Counted from the stretch's first letter, positions 38,701 to 49,386 are shown. The stretch: 64,000 bases of DNA from Flectonema sp. DT1601 (GCA_964019425.1 OZ025826.1:540796-604795), one strand, 5' to 3'. The notes: generated by a model from the sequence alone, not told the origin. Program-made: numbers and translations.

Positions 38701-41087
38701 TTGTAAATAACAAGAGTTCATTTGTGGATATCAGTCCCACCGATGATTCTTTTCAAATATCACCAACTCAACAATTGCATTTAAAATGCCTTCCTGTTAT
38801 TGAGATTGATGGCTGTGTTATGTTTCATCATCGTTCTGTAGCAGAATTTCTTATTGCTTGGTCCTTAGTGATGAGTTTAAGTAAATCACTTGGTGAGATG
38901 TTGCAGAGTGAATTTATTTATACAGATCCTAATATTGTTAATTATTTTATGGAATTGCTGTCACCGTCATCGGTGATAGAGATTAAAAAAGATCTCATTC
39001 TTTTAATTGAAAAAAGTAAAAATAATAATCAAAATTCAGTTGTTTCAACATGTCTTGGATTGCTAACCAAACTTGGACACGCTATGGATGATTTCAATTT
39101 TGATAATTTGGTTATATCAAGAACTGATTTGAGAAAATTTAAAGCACTCAGATGCAGTTTTAAAAACACAAAGTTCGAATCTTGCTATTTAGAAAACACA
39201 TTATTTCATAAATGTGATATGACTGGTTCAGTGATTGACAAAAATTGTTCATTAGGAACAACTCAAATCCTAACAACAAATAAAATACATCAAATCATGC
39301 TCTCTCCAAAATCTGATATTATATACGCTGCCACATCTCAAGGCATTCTCTCATGGGATGTTGCGACAGGTGGTCAGTTGAATTCATTTTTAGGTCATGT
39401 CGGAGCCGTTAATACGATTGTTGTTACTTCTGAAAATCTAATTTCGGGTGGAGATGATAAAAAAATAATATTTTGGTCAAGACAAGACTTTTCTAGAACA
39501 GAGAGAACCAGTCACACTGGTGGCGTCACTGCTCTGTCGATATCATCCAGTGAGTCTTTACTAATCTCATCTGGACGTGATAAAAAAATTGTAATTTGGA
39601 ATGTCGATACCAAACGTCAAAAGATACTAATTGGTCATCTCGGATCGGTCACCAGCGTATCCTTATCACATAATGAGCTTTCAATTGTCTCTTGTAGCAG
39701 TGAAGATAGTCTTATTATTATTTGGTGTGTCACAACTGGTACAATAAAACATCGAATTAATCACAAAAACATATCAGGCATTCATCTTACTTCGGATAAT
39801 CGTAAAATTATAGCAATCGGAGGACGCAGTTGCATCTACGACTTCGAGAACTTATCGACCTTCAGAGTTCTTCCTTACAACGGAATTAGTATATTAGTGG
39901 ATGATGGATCGAAGATGATTTCGTTTTCAAAGAAATTGATAACTGTGTGGGATCCTTATTTAGGTATTGAATTGTATAGTCACACTTGTTCTGTAAAAAG
40001 TGAACTCTCAGACGCATGTAGTTCTTCTTATAACAACCATACCACTATTGCGTATTGTTCTGAATCATCTATTTTTATAACCAATTTGACGAGTAAGCCG
40101 CGTTCTGTAGAATATCAACCACAAGATTCATCTTTTATAAATACTGTTTGTGTTGTGAGTACAGAACAAGTCTTAACAGGTAGTGAGAGTGGTCAAATAC
40201 TGATGTGGGATATCACGAATAAAGAAGTACTAAAACAGACTAAACATAATAAAGCAATTCGAGCTATAAGCATGACTCCTGATGGTCATATGATCATAGC
40301 AGCAGGTGACAGTGGAATGGTAACTTTAATGGATATGAATCTGACTCATGTCAAGACGGTTCCTGGACATACTGGTGCCGTCACGTGTTTAAGAATCTCA
40401 CCATGTGGATTAAAGATATTAACTGGTGGTGTTGATCAAGTTGTAAAGCTTTGGATTATAAACAGTTCATCTGAAATTATGCAAACTGCTGTAATGACAT
40501 ATCACACAGACATCATTAACGACGTTATCTTCTTCGCTGATAAGATTGCTTCATGTAGCAGAGATAACACGGTAAGAGTTGCTTACTTGAATGGAACTGA
40601 AATTCATTGTTTACAACACAATGGAATGGTTACAAGTTTAGCATTGTGTTACTCTTCGAAGGTACATCTATTGTCAGGGAGTGTTGATGGTGGTATTCGA
40701 ATATGGGATGTTATCAGAGGTGATGAGATACAAATAACTCAAACGAATGAGAATATTAAATCGATAACGTCATCTGCTGGTCGTATTATCGCCAGCTATG
40801 CCACTGGGGGTATTCAATTTTGGGATGAGACTCCCTCGCTCGATGACTTGACTGCTGCTCATCCTTCATTATCAACTTCTCAGATTCAAATGCAATTCGC
40901 TCACAACTCATCTACAAAACTATCATCATCGAATGATGGCAGTATTCTTTGTACTGTTAGTGAATCTGCTATTAGAGTTTGGACTTTTGATAACAACGCA
41001 CTCGTACTTCTAATGTCATCTGGAGGCAATCAAATACTCCCTGAGATGCATCAATGTGTAGGAAATCCTTTAACCATAAAGGACTGA
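35706..41087 (+). CDS. Giant ankyrin-NACHT-pentapeptide-WD40 STAND protein
   Basis: 1,793 aa in a single 5.4-kb exon. Residues 40-100, 140-250 and 270-385 contain ankyrin-type repeats (KSALHFAVENGNASIVKVLI; STPLHGAAYSGHGEVVRFLL; NTPLHAAARIMNPKLVFLLL). A NACHT-type NTPase follows: Walker A GARGMGKT at 762-769 and Walker B VILILDGFENL with D841. Residues about 1136-1180 have pentapeptide-like spacing (TDLRKFKALRCSFKNTKFES). WD40 blades run from about 1195 to 1720 (HVGAVNTIVVTSENLISGGD; HTGAVTCLRISPCGLKILTG). STAND ATPases of this layout act as ligand-triggered oligomeric switches in innate immunity or cell death in fungi, animals and bacteria. No N-terminal effector domain of known type is seen; the ankyrin region takes its place. 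The ATG is 10 nt after the AG at 35694-35695. Confidence 0.88.
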   Translation: MGFFNDVKLLYTLKGEHLAVVKAVRRGASKDTLRDLILKYSADVNERDAEKKSALHFAVENGNASIVKVLIDSGAVIQEDDEEMTPIDLARDSHHPNKQEILLLLHTSNILSIADYMNETLQSLSKVALPMSDPGILLEAARSGNISILQTSLFDVNMISGCSLLYCAARHGQLAIVKWLVLERGAFLNIKNESEDKSTPLHGAAYSGHGEVVRFLLEAGADETMQNHHNELASHNAHNPRRNVTEKCRQECQSHLREVSLFEVVKSGRFSLIKKLKRADFYNHIESTGKTILYTAIIHEKITIINWMLINHTKAIHITNIDSNTPLHAAARIMNPKLVFLLLSYGASVNVINTEGISPLDSLQLQEESNDKQTCIDLLSGKIKITTNQNIPLIDISEAIKDKGITDTMNTLRREHRDYLYRRQLSLQTADVTSSIETDIVEEFPFIKWVQSFDMITSLGYSSWHVNKLITSTTSLLKKLRTTLLHALSDNGTKHVRQWMLTLCTDMKPQIAVELILISCCSSIDLGFTNDEAVLQSWGSSLLTRQSLSILDCIRCSSASINNSSLNVMRNAFRPLNAKLDYLLRILPRKLQCVYFSVDATSSIDVGSHCMPHSYTRIPHKLQCGDVDEQTDKLIMVAMKESSPSFEFLSELTLTDHYLVLGANICLEVVSSLPSHAHSLLQCPFQILIAQEVGSSWFTTAEQAQIFIEAFTPAIKYFRSSTKQFYIQQTCFSLDSKKPTLVMDKFMSWKSNLQKPVFCIMGARGMGKTRMCAEIFATLFERNCGGQKRDFPIYINLGMVSKEIITTPNGLDDYVLKQFIIEREATEFFVKKELNVILILDGFENLGLTKEELTLISNYKPSTNNLFSCNPWCAENAHLMITVNQQYFEKGDVSLSQLFGECLYGFLNSFSYGDVAAYGQHYAKAFTGSGCRQVPSSEIFKNPLFLSYAYDSRTFFEQTETEITRTYILNFIKKRIEKQESTLQLNDVLTTGILIACEIVNNKSSFVDISPTDDSFQISPTQQLHLKCLPVIEIDGCVMFHHRSVAEFLIAWSLVMSLSKSLGEMLQSEFIYTDPNIVNYFMELLSPSSVIEIKKDLILLIEKSKNNNQNSVVSTCLGLLTKLGHAMDDFNFDNLVISRTDLRKFKALRCSFKNTKFESCYLENTLFHKCDMTGSVIDKNCSLGTTQILTTNKIHQIMLSPKSDIIYAATSQGILSWDVATGGQLNSFLGHVGAVNTIVVTSENLISGGDDKKIIFWSRQDFSRTERTSHTGGVTALSISSSESLLISSGRDKKIVIWNVDTKRQKILIGHLGSVTSVSLSHNELSIVSCSSEDSLIIIWCVTTGTIKHRINHKNISGIHLTSDNRKIIAIGGRSCIYDFENLSTFRVLPYNGISILVDDGSKMISFSKKLITVWDPYLGIELYSHTCSVKSELSDACSSSYNNHTTIAYCSESSIFITNLTSKPRSVEYQPQDSSFINTVCVVSTEQVLTGSESGQILMWDITNKEVLKQTKHNKAIRAISMTPDGHMIIAAGDSGMVTLMDMNLTHVKTVPGHTGAVTCLRISPCGLKILTGGVDQVVKLWIINSSSEIMQTAVMTYHTDIINDVIFFADKIASCSRDNTVRVAYLNGTEIHCLQHNGMVTSLALCYSSKVHLLSGSVDGGIRIWDVIRGDEIQITQTNENIKSITSSAGRIIASYATGGIQFWDETPSLDDLTAAHPSLSTSQIQMQFAHNSSTKLSSSNDGSILCTVSESAIRVWTFDNNALVLLMSSGGNQILPEMHQCVGNPLTIKD

Positions 41088-41240
41088 TTGCCTTCTTCAA
41101 TGAAGGAAATCTTTTTTTAAAATATCCAACTTACGCTTAGCCATTTTATTGGTTTTTCTTTTTTTTACTCAATCCGGAGCTTGTTTTCTGTTCCTTACAC
41201 AGGTGATTCGGATAATTATTTTCGGCCAATTTGCTTCGCA

Positions 41241-41272
<32 letters not shown>

Positions 41273-41444
41273 CATTCTGCAAATTTGCTGCACATATACG
41301 ATTAACAGCAAGACAATTTATGTATTGTGTAACCAGTAAGATGTGAACAACAAAATAAGTAGAAATATCATTTATTGATTATTTTTTTTTTCCCCCCTCA
41401 AACAGCAAAGCAAACCCTACCCCGTACATGAAACAAGCATAGCC
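41088..41444. other. Spacer, no gene seen
   Basis: T-rich spacer with a long T run at about 41250-41272 and the pyrimidine-rich NEK acceptor ending at 41405. Confidence 0.6.
41429..41443 (+). promoter_or_regulatory. Four-codon uORF before the NEK kinase
   Basis: ATG AAA CAA GCA TAG sits in the leader between the pyrimidine-rich acceptor (ccccccctcaaacag, ending 41405) and the kinase ATG at 41445. It ends one base before that ATG. Confidence 0.55.
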
Positions 41445-43148
41445 ATGCAAGGCAATGGTTTCGAGCCGCCATGCACGTTTCGTCAGGGGAGGTACCAAAA
41501 GGTTAGAGATATTGGGCATGGCGCATATTCTCATGTAATGCTTGTGCGGGATCAAGTTTCAGGGGAATCGAGAGTAATAAAACGAGTTTACGATACAGAC
41601 GCCTCCGCATGCAATGAGGTTGAGATACTTAGAAAAGTAAAGGACCATCCAAATATCGTAAAATTCTACGACTCGTTCACCGAACGCGAGGGCGATACCA
41701 ACGTTCTTCACATTGTAATGGAATATTGTGAGGGAGGTGACTTGGCTCAGTTTTTAAAAGAAAGGAAACGTCCGCAATGGATTGATAATGATACGCTTGA
41801 AAAATGGTTTTCACAACTTCTTCGTGGTGTTGGTCACCTTCACGAACTCAACATCCTTCACAGAGATTTAAAGACAGCAAACGTCTTTGTGACTCGCGAT
41901 AACAATCTGAAGATTGCTGACTTTGGTATCAGCAGATCACTCTCTCGTACTCAATGTGCGACAACTATGGTTGGAACTCCTTTTTATATGGCTCCTGAAG
42001 TAGTTAATTTGGATGTAACTGATGGATACAACGCAAAATCAGACGTATGGAGTCTTGGTGTAATCCTATACGAATTATGTGCTTTGCAATTACCGTTCCC
42101 TGGAGCCAACGTATTGGCTGTCGCTTCAGGCATTATGGCAAATAAACCATTGGCTCTACCTGAACATATTCCTCACATGTTGAAAGATTTGAGTTGTAGT
42201 GTAATGCAAACCGATGCCGCAAAGAGACCAGGCATTGATGAAATTATTAAATGTTGGGACCAACACCAAGACAGTAAAAACAGCATTCATAAAGTAGTCA
42301 ACTCTGGTGACATTCTAAAACAACCAACACGAACAGCTATGATATCTCCAAGGTTACTCATTCGAAGTAAAATGCGATCGCTAAACGGATCATTAAAACA
42401 ATGTGATAAACCAATAAAGACTACTCGTTATACTGGAGAAACAAACGGAGTACGAAAACCCGGTTTCAAAACGAGAGCAATAATCCCAAGCAAGGGATCA
42501 GTTCATCGGAGTAGTACTTCAGCATTATCAGCAGGAAGGAAGGATCCTCCTGCTAAGGAAGGGCTTCAAAGTAGAGCTCGTTCGTTCTCAGAAAAAGCAA
42601 GTACAACAGAAGGACGACTGGATCGGTTAAATATGTTACTGAAACAAGAGAGGGAAGATGAACTTCGAAGACTCGGTCCACTAGCACCAACCCCGAGAGC
42701 TGGTGTTGAATCATCGTTGGATTCCCTAACTTCATCTCCTGTTAAAAATATTTCTGATTGTGCTGCTTACAACGGCTCTCATCCAAGTACAAGTGGAGGA
42801 GCGAGTAACCACTCTTCAACAAGAAGCAATTCACTTAAGCTATCATCACGTGTGTTTTCAGCAACACCAGTATCACCACCACGAAACCATACAAACTCTC
42901 CTTCAAATATCAGAGATGACGATGTCCTCTTACTGTTACGACAGGGTGAATCGGTTTGTAGTTATTATTATTATTTATTTATCTTTAAATTCAATCAAAA
43001 ATTAAAATAACAAAAACAGCTCCATCCCGCCCTAACAAGAGAAAGTGCTATAAGAGCTTTGTCTGAAGCCAGAGGAGATGTATCCAAGGCGATGTATGAT
43101 ATAATTTATTTATTTATTTTTTAAACAAGGCATCATGACGACATAAAT

Positions 43149-43181
<33 letters not shown>

Positions 43182-44069
43182 AGGAATACGCTGTCGCAAG
43201 AACATATGAGACAAAAATTTCGGTATCAAGTTAAAGAAAAAAAGGTTGCTTGGAGTTCAGATGTACAGCGAGCTGTTAGCGAAGGAAGTACTAGTGGGGA
43301 GTATCAACCACAGCCACAACAATTAGTTCAGCAACCCATGATGGTAAGAGGAAGTGGTATAAGTCCAAGACCAACCACAAGAGCAATGTTGAGATCATCG
43401 ACAGTGGAACAAAAAACCTCATCACCTCAAGCAGTTCAGAGACGATCACTTCGAAACAGCGGCGTCCAGCCTCATCCAAAACGAACAACAGAACGAGAAT
43501 CAACACAAGCTGGTAGATTCTCTGTCGATACTAAGAAAACCACCAACGCTGTGAATCGAGCCTCAGAACCAACGTCACTAAATGGTTCAGTCAAAATAAA
43601 AAAGATTCAACCGACGACTGATCGTAAATCAACTGGCCCGAGGGAAAAACCAGTAAAACCAACTTCTAGCCCAGTTAAGAAACCTATTGTTACTCAGGCA
43701 CAACCTGTTGTACAAGTTGAAACAAGAAGAAAGTTAGCAGAATACAGAAAAGGTATTAATAATGCAAAACCGAGAGTGGATAGGAAAAAAGTTGCAGAAG
43801 CGTGGATGCAGAGACAAGACTCAGGTAAATATCAAGACGGTGTAGTAGTACTTCCGAAACACCTCCGAAAGGAAGACGAGCTCGACTTCGACAACTGTGA
43901 CTATGAAGTAGAAGAGGCTGATCAAAACTCTTCTCTTTCTGCAAGTGGTGGTTCTCCTTTCATTCCTCTCGGAGAACCTCCTGAAGATATGCAACGGCTC
44001 AAGGAAGAGAATGAAGCACTCCGCAAGCGTCTGATGGAAATGACTAGAAATGCAGCTGAACAAGGATAA
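41445..44069 (+). CDS. NEK-family protein kinase with UBA-like segment, 3 exons
   Basis: Exons 41445-42953, 43020-43093 and 43184-44069, 822 aa. Residues 17-275 are a Ser/Thr kinase with an intact core: glycine loop GHGAYSHV, K46, alphaC E58, HRDLKTAN (D141), DFG at 159-161, MAPE, and SDVWSLGVILYEL. The insertion in EREGDTNVLHIVMEYCEGGD and the overall pattern fit NIMA-related kinases, which control cilium length, basal bodies and mitosis. A long basic Ser-rich linker follows. Exon 2 plus the start of exon 3 encode a UBA-like helix bundle (HPALTRESAIRALSEARGD, then VSKAM). The tail is basic and ends in a coiled coil (EDMQRLKEENEALRKRLMEM). Introns are phase 0 and phase 2. Confidence 0.9.
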
Positions 44070-46161
44070 TCGTTATACTATTCACACGGAAATTGTATCC
44101 TGTAGCAACGCCAGATTGAGTTCTTTTCGTTCTTTTTCTGATCTACGCTTGAATGGGTCATGAACGAAGGAATGCAGACAGTTGTCGGCATAGTTTTTAC
44201 CCGATGTGAGTCTTTTCACTTTTTCTCCCTGGTTGTTAATTTCTATTTCACGTTTTCGTATTTTATAAAACCCTAAAAAAAATATTGTTGTTGTTGATTT
44301 TTTTTTTTTTTTTTAATTCTTTTACAGGACTGTAGTTTTTTTTTTTTTTTGTTCTTATTCCCCAATTCACCAGTTACCAAAAAAAAAGTTCACAATAATT
44401 TTCCTTGTAAATTCAACCCTTGCGAGTAATTTTTTGATTATATTATATGGCATTTATGCGAAGAAAAAAAAAAGAAAAAAAAAAAAAAAAAAAAAAAAAA
44501 TGAAATAATGTGAAGCCCATTATGTTCCTTATTATCTAACTTCTTTGTAAAAGAAAGATATTTATTACTCTCGCAAGGCATTGTCGCTCTTTTGTAGGGT
44601 ATTTTTCTGTAAAAAAAAAAAAATCTTACCTCGAGGAATGAAAAAAAACGATACCAAACATTATGACTTACGATTCGTAAGTTATCTGTTTATGGTTCTG
44701 TTCTACGGGGTAACCTTCTTTTTTTATTTTTTTTTTTATTGTTTTTTTTCCCACATTTACTTTCTGTTATAGTAAGGCAGTATCTCTGCTTGTGAGGTCT
44801 GTAAATGATGGATAAAACCAAAAAAAAAAAAAAAAAAGCAATCAAATGATGTTGGATTACGTGGTGGACTTGGTTGCAAAGAAATTGCTGTCTATTACTG
44901 TTTTTTTATTTTATTTTTTATCTCTTCCCCCCCTCCGTTCCCTGTTCCTTCTTGTTGATTGCAGTACGTTGTTTGATGTTGCTGACTACTCAGAATCAGT
45001 TGTTTCCATAGCTCCAGTTTAAGGATGCTTCTTTTGTCATAAAAATACACTTAGAGATACCAGATTTTAATTTTTTGGTGCACAGAAAAAAATAATGAGA
45101 CGCACAGCATTCCTTAAGCATTTTTTTTTTTTTTTCCCTTCTTTTTTTCCTTTTTGTTGTTTTTGTTTGTTTATTTATTTTTATAGAAAGTATTTGTTGT
45201 TTTTTTTTTTTTTTTTTTTTTTTCATGTGTCCCTTATGTGCAAAAAGATACCACATTGTAGTGTCTACTTGTTAGGGTGATAAATAATATAAGATCCAAA
45301 AAAAAAAAAAGAAAAAAAAAAAAAAAAAAGCGACGAGTGGATGCGACGAACTGGAAAAAAACGTAACATGAAGTGCCTTCACACAAATTCTGAGAAAACC
45401 TCTCAGCTGTTAGAAGCAAAGAAGCGGCTGCGTTTCCGCTGGTTCTGACTGCTTGTTTCTTGCGTCACGTATCGTGCACAAACAAATTAATGTTTAAGGG
45501 CCGATGATGAGTACAAAGATAGTTCCTCTGCTTTGTGTGTGTGTTGTTTGTCCCCTTTTCTTTTCTTTTTCATTTTTTTCTTTAAAAATAGAATTTCTTG
45601 CTTTTTTTTTTTTTTTGATTCTTCCCCAACCCTCTTTGTTTTTATTTTTATTTTGAGTTTTTTTTTTATTTTGTTGCACCCATGTATGATAATTTGCAAC
45701 AGCTACAGTACGAATTCTTTGACAGTCTCAGAGGTTGTTGTCAAAGTGGGTCTTTGTTAGCTTTCAACAAGAAATTACGGTACAGTACCGCACTTCGACG
45801 ACAACCAAAGGCACCATGAGAGCTAGTATGAGCATATCCCCCGTTCACCTCCCCTGCTCGTTATCCCCTCCTAAATATACGTGTAGATGCATTGGAAAAA
45901 AAAAAAAAAAAAAAAAGAGCAAAAAAAAAAAAAAAAAAAAAAAAAATTTAACATCGTTGCGGAGTATTTCTTTGTTGCTAATTTTTTTTTTTTGTTGGAT
46001 GAAACAGTATTATTCTCTTTAAAAAAGAAAAACAAACTTCTTATAAAACAGGAACACAATATCACTACATCTGAAATTCTATTCTAACTCGGTCTGATAC
46101 CCCAAATGATATTAATGTTATTGTAGTACCTTACCTTACAAAACAATACCAGACTTGTAAA
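44070..46161. other. Long spacer, homopolymer-rich
   Basis: 2.1 kb with some of the longest runs in the window: A near 44475 and 45925, T near 45200, A near 45300. All open frames here are translations of homopolymers. A 90-nt piece at 45370-45480 is less biased, but no gene is recognised. Confidence 0.6.
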
Positions 46162-46737
46162 ATGCTTCGCAGGACTTGTGTCAATGGTGCGCCATCCACA
46201 CGAATGGGTGACTTCTTGGGTAAGATGTTTCGCCCAAATACGTACGAACTCCAGGGCAGACAAAGACGAAGACAATATTTAGCAATGATTAGCGCCGCGA
46301 TGTTCTCGTTATACGGGATGTATAATTTTAGAACTCTTCTGGGTGTTGATTCAGAAGAAAAAATAGCAGTAATGGTTGGTTGGAGGGGTGAATATGTTCA
46401 GGACTTTGCGGTTGCAGGACAGCCTCCAATGAATTTAAATTTACCTCCCCACTTAAGAACCGATCAAAAATCATACTTAGACCTACCTGATACAGTAATA
46501 CAACCACCACCTGAGTGGGATACGCTTCATCCTTATTTACAATATCGAATGCATGATCTTTTCCTGTCACCTGCTGGTACTAAGCTAAAGCCATATCCTG
46601 AAACAACTTACAACCCTCGCAGGACGTGGGGTAGCTCATACATGATAGCCGATGAGAGCGTCCTCACTGAAGCAGATATCGACCAGGCTGAGGATGCTGT
46701 GCTTCATAAGCAACGCGCGAAATCAGTTCATGCATAG
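46162..46737 (+). CDS. Small single-pass membrane protein, possibly mitochondrial
   Basis: 191 aa, one exon, 9 nt after an AG at 46151-46152. The N-terminus is basic and lacks acidic residues until position 17 (MLRRTCVNGAPSTRM), compatible with a mitochondrial presequence. A hydrophobic helix lies at residues 40-60 (LAMISAAMFSLYGMYNF) after a basic RQRRRQY. The remainder is soluble and proline-rich (PPMNLNLPPHLRTDQKSYLD, QPPPEWDTLHPYLQYRM). This layout (short presequence, one helix, hydrophilic tail) is common among lineage-specific respiratory-chain or ATP-synthase subunits in flagellates, but I cannot name it. Confidence 0.75.
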   Translation: MLRRTCVNGAPSTRMGDFLGKMFRPNTYELQGRQRRRQYLAMISAAMFSLYGMYNFRTLLGVDSEEKIAVMVGWRGEYVQDFAVAGQPPMNLNLPPHLRTDQKSYLDLPDTVIQPPPEWDTLHPYLQYRMHDLFLSPAGTKLKPYPETTYNPRRTWGSSYMIADESVLTEADIDQAEDAVLHKQRAKSVHA

Positions 46738-46896
46738 AATCGTTCTTTTATTATTATTTTTCTGTTATGTTTTTATCATTTTTAATTTCATACGAAAGAG
46801 GAAGGACTACTGACCATACTCGTTAAGGACTCGGAGGTCATTTTAGTGATGGTTCCCTTATATTAATATCAGAAAGTCAGGTACAAACATGAATAA

Positions 46897-49386
46897 ATGT
46901 TCCGCTGTCAAGTTGTTTTAAGATTACAAAAAGACAAAAATACCTTCTTAAAGCTAATTAGGAAAGTACAGAGCGACAATGCAAAATCAAGTGATCAGTT
47001 AAAAGAGCTTTACGAAGAGGGAAAAAAAGTAATGCATCACCCTGGTGAGGTATTAGAATTGTATCTCACAAAGAGTAATAATGGAAAGGGAAGTGACATC
47101 ACCGAAAACGATCTTAGAGAGTGCATGAGATATTCACAGCAAAAGAAGAACACAGCAATAAGACAATACCGTGGTGATACAGGGATGAGAATAGTAGCAG
47201 TTCTTGTTAATGCCATTCGATTGTATGTTATGAGGTATCCGAATGCTCCGCTAAAAAGATCAACCGTCAGTCTTGCTGCTCAAATCATAGGAAGCAACTC
47301 ACTCACTGATATCATTTCACTGTATCGCATTATCACCACAGCGAATGCAACTTCTAATAATCCTCAGTCAGTTTCATCTGTAGTCCCAATTGAATTGTTC
47401 GCTTCTGTACTCCACTCAATGAGTAAATCAAATAAAAGAAGCAGTCATGCTTTAGTAGGAGTCCTACTGCAATATGCGAGACACAAAGTTCCACTTTCTG
47501 GTAGGATTTGCACATCACTTCTCCACGACTGTATGAAACGACGAGATTCTAAAGCTGCAAGATACTGGTGGAAAATCTTTGAACAAAATCCTGACACTGA
47601 AAGATCAATTGCATTATCCTACTACATTCGATCACTTCCTTATCACATTGCGGTAAAGGAGTTCAAAAGTAATTCAATGAACATTCCCGTAGGTAGTTCT
47701 TTTTATCAACATTTCTTACTATGTGCTACTACTATTCATGAAGTAAATGACATTTATGCAAATATTCCAACGGAAATGCGAAATTTAGCGACCGCAAGAG
47801 CAAAACTAATGTCGTTGGCAACACTAAAGAAAGATCCAGAATTCGTAATAGATGTGATTTCTGGTTTTAAAAAAGACAAGTTGTTGGAAATGCGAAACGC
47901 AGCTTTATTAGCCATGGGCATCAGTATTTTATTCAGGTTTAACGGGCCCGAAGAGTGGTTACAGAGTGAAGCCTTATCGAGTGAAATTCTAACGTACTGG
48001 AAATCGTTGATTTCAGGGAGTAAACCAGAATGGCGAATAGTTGTTTTAGATTCTTTGATTCAGAGAAAATACCCAACAGACCTGACTAAGGATCAAACGG
48101 AACGTGCACTGTTAGAAAAACATGTTTGTGTTCAAAAGGCAATAAGCTCCCTAATTGGTGTACCGTTCGACGGAAAACTAAAGTACGACGAGATGGGATT
48201 TCATAATTCGTTCGCAGCAAGATTATATTCATGGCTTGGGTTCACTCCAGTTAGTTTTGAATTTGGGGGACTCGGAGCTCGTAGACTTCACGATATGTAT
48301 TTACATAATCTGAGAGCAGCTCCTTTGATTAAAGTAGCCGATCCTCCTCTCATCTCAGTAATGCCTTCTGTTGGTGATTCAACTGAGTCTTTAGATTGGG
48401 TTGGCCCTCCTATTAGTGACTCTGAGTTGAACTTAAAGTTATACTACCCAATAGGACTTCCTGATCAGCGAAATCACGATGTTCCTCCTCCACCAAATGA
48501 CTCTCCCGCGAAAAGTAGAATTCGTGTGCCACGTCAGCGATCTTTGGAACCAGAAACGCAAGTCACCAGAATAGAAAACGACATTCCGCCTCCGATAGAA
48601 AAACTGTCGAGTCCCGGAATCGAACAGGGTGTTAAACCTCGCGTACCACCACCTCCGGTGGTGCGACCTAAAATATTTGAACAGAACAAACGAGTTCTTC
48701 CACCAGCAATGCAATCGCACGAACCCGAGGACCTCGGCAAAAGCCCTGCGATCAGAAAATTTATAAAACAACGAGAAAACTGTCTAAAGGCAGGAGGAGA
48801 ACAAAAATCCATATTGAGGTCTTACACTGCGGCATTTACAAGTCTCTCTGAGAAAGATAAGAAAGAGTCACTTTATTTATTAAAACAGTTCAGTACTGAT
48901 AATTCAAATAATATTGTTAAAGGTGATTGTGTTTTCTACACATCAGTTCTTCAATACCTACAACGTGTTAACGACTACAATGGTGTTCTCATAGTATGGA
49001 ATCGTATAAGAGAACAGTCTCTTAAACCAGATGAAAAACTACTTACAGTTATCCTTCATGCTTGTACAGCTGCGGCAGTTGAATCCTCCCGCGACTCAAT
49101 CTGGTCAACAGTTGCGCGTCAAGCCTGGGACACCTATCCCATAAGAGGGTTCCGCTTATACACACGATACATGCATTTCCTTAGTACTGTTGGTGATGTT
49201 GTACAAGCTGAGAATCTATTTTTATCATCACCAAAGGTGAGGTCACTTGGTGGTAAGCTGTGTCCATATTTAATTGATCACTTTGAAGCGGCATACACTC
49301 GCAGAGGGTTGTCACACGATGAAATTGTTAACAGAATGAAGCACCTGTTAGTACACAAGACACCACTAGCTATGAAGGAAGATTGA
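46897..49386 (+). CDS. Helical-repeat (PPR-like) protein, probably organellar
   Basis: 829 aa, one exon. The N-terminus is basic and amphipathic (MFRCQVVLRLQKDK). Helical pairs of about 35 residues appear in the first half (STVSLAAQIIGSNSLTDIIS; SGRICTSLLHDCMKRRDSKA) and at the end (CVFYTSVLQYLQRVNDYNGV, then LIVWNRIREQSLKPDEKLLT). The last block has the clear PPR pattern of a VxYTxLLxxxxxxxxxxxAxxVWxxMxxxxxxPD repeat. A proline-rich disordered region separates the halves (about 48480-48720). PPR proteins bind organelle RNA, so a mitochondrial RNA role is likely. An alternative ATG eight bases upstream (46889) opens a different frame of ten codons that overlaps this start. Confidence 0.78.
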   Translation: MFRCQVVLRLQKDKNTFLKLIRKVQSDNAKSSDQLKELYEEGKKVMHHPGEVLELYLTKSNNGKGSDITENDLRECMRYSQQKKNTAIRQYRGDTGMRIVAVLVNAIRLYVMRYPNAPLKRSTVSLAAQIIGSNSLTDIISLYRIITTANATSNNPQSVSSVVPIELFASVLHSMSKSNKRSSHALVGVLLQYARHKVPLSGRICTSLLHDCMKRRDSKAARYWWKIFEQNPDTERSIALSYYIRSLPYHIAVKEFKSNSMNIPVGSSFYQHFLLCATTIHEVNDIYANIPTEMRNLATARAKLMSLATLKKDPEFVIDVISGFKKDKLLEMRNAALLAMGISILFRFNGPEEWLQSEALSSEILTYWKSLISGSKPEWRIVVLDSLIQRKYPTDLTKDQTERALLEKHVCVQKAISSLIGVPFDGKLKYDEMGFHNSFAARLYSWLGFTPVSFEFGGLGARRLHDMYLHNLRAAPLIKVADPPLISVMPSVGDSTESLDWVGPPISDSELNLKLYYPIGLPDQRNHDVPPPPNDSPAKSRIRVPRQRSLEPETQVTRIENDIPPPIEKLSSPGIEQGVKPRVPPPPVVRPKIFEQNKRVLPPAMQSHEPEDLGKSPAIRKFIKQRENCLKAGGEQKSILRSYTAAFTSLSEKDKKESLYLLKQFSTDNSNNIVKGDCVFYTSVLQYLQRVNDYNGVLIVWNRIREQSLKPDEKLLTVILHACTAAAVESSRDSIWSTVARQAWDTYPIRGFRLYTRYMHFLSTVGDVVQAENLFLSSPKVRSLGGKLCPYLIDHFEAAYTRRGLSHDEIVNRMKHLLVHKTPLAMKED

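Noticed and set aside
45887-46087. Frames of mainly Lys or Phe in the 44-46 kb spacer
   Set aside because: They are translations of A and T homopolymers.
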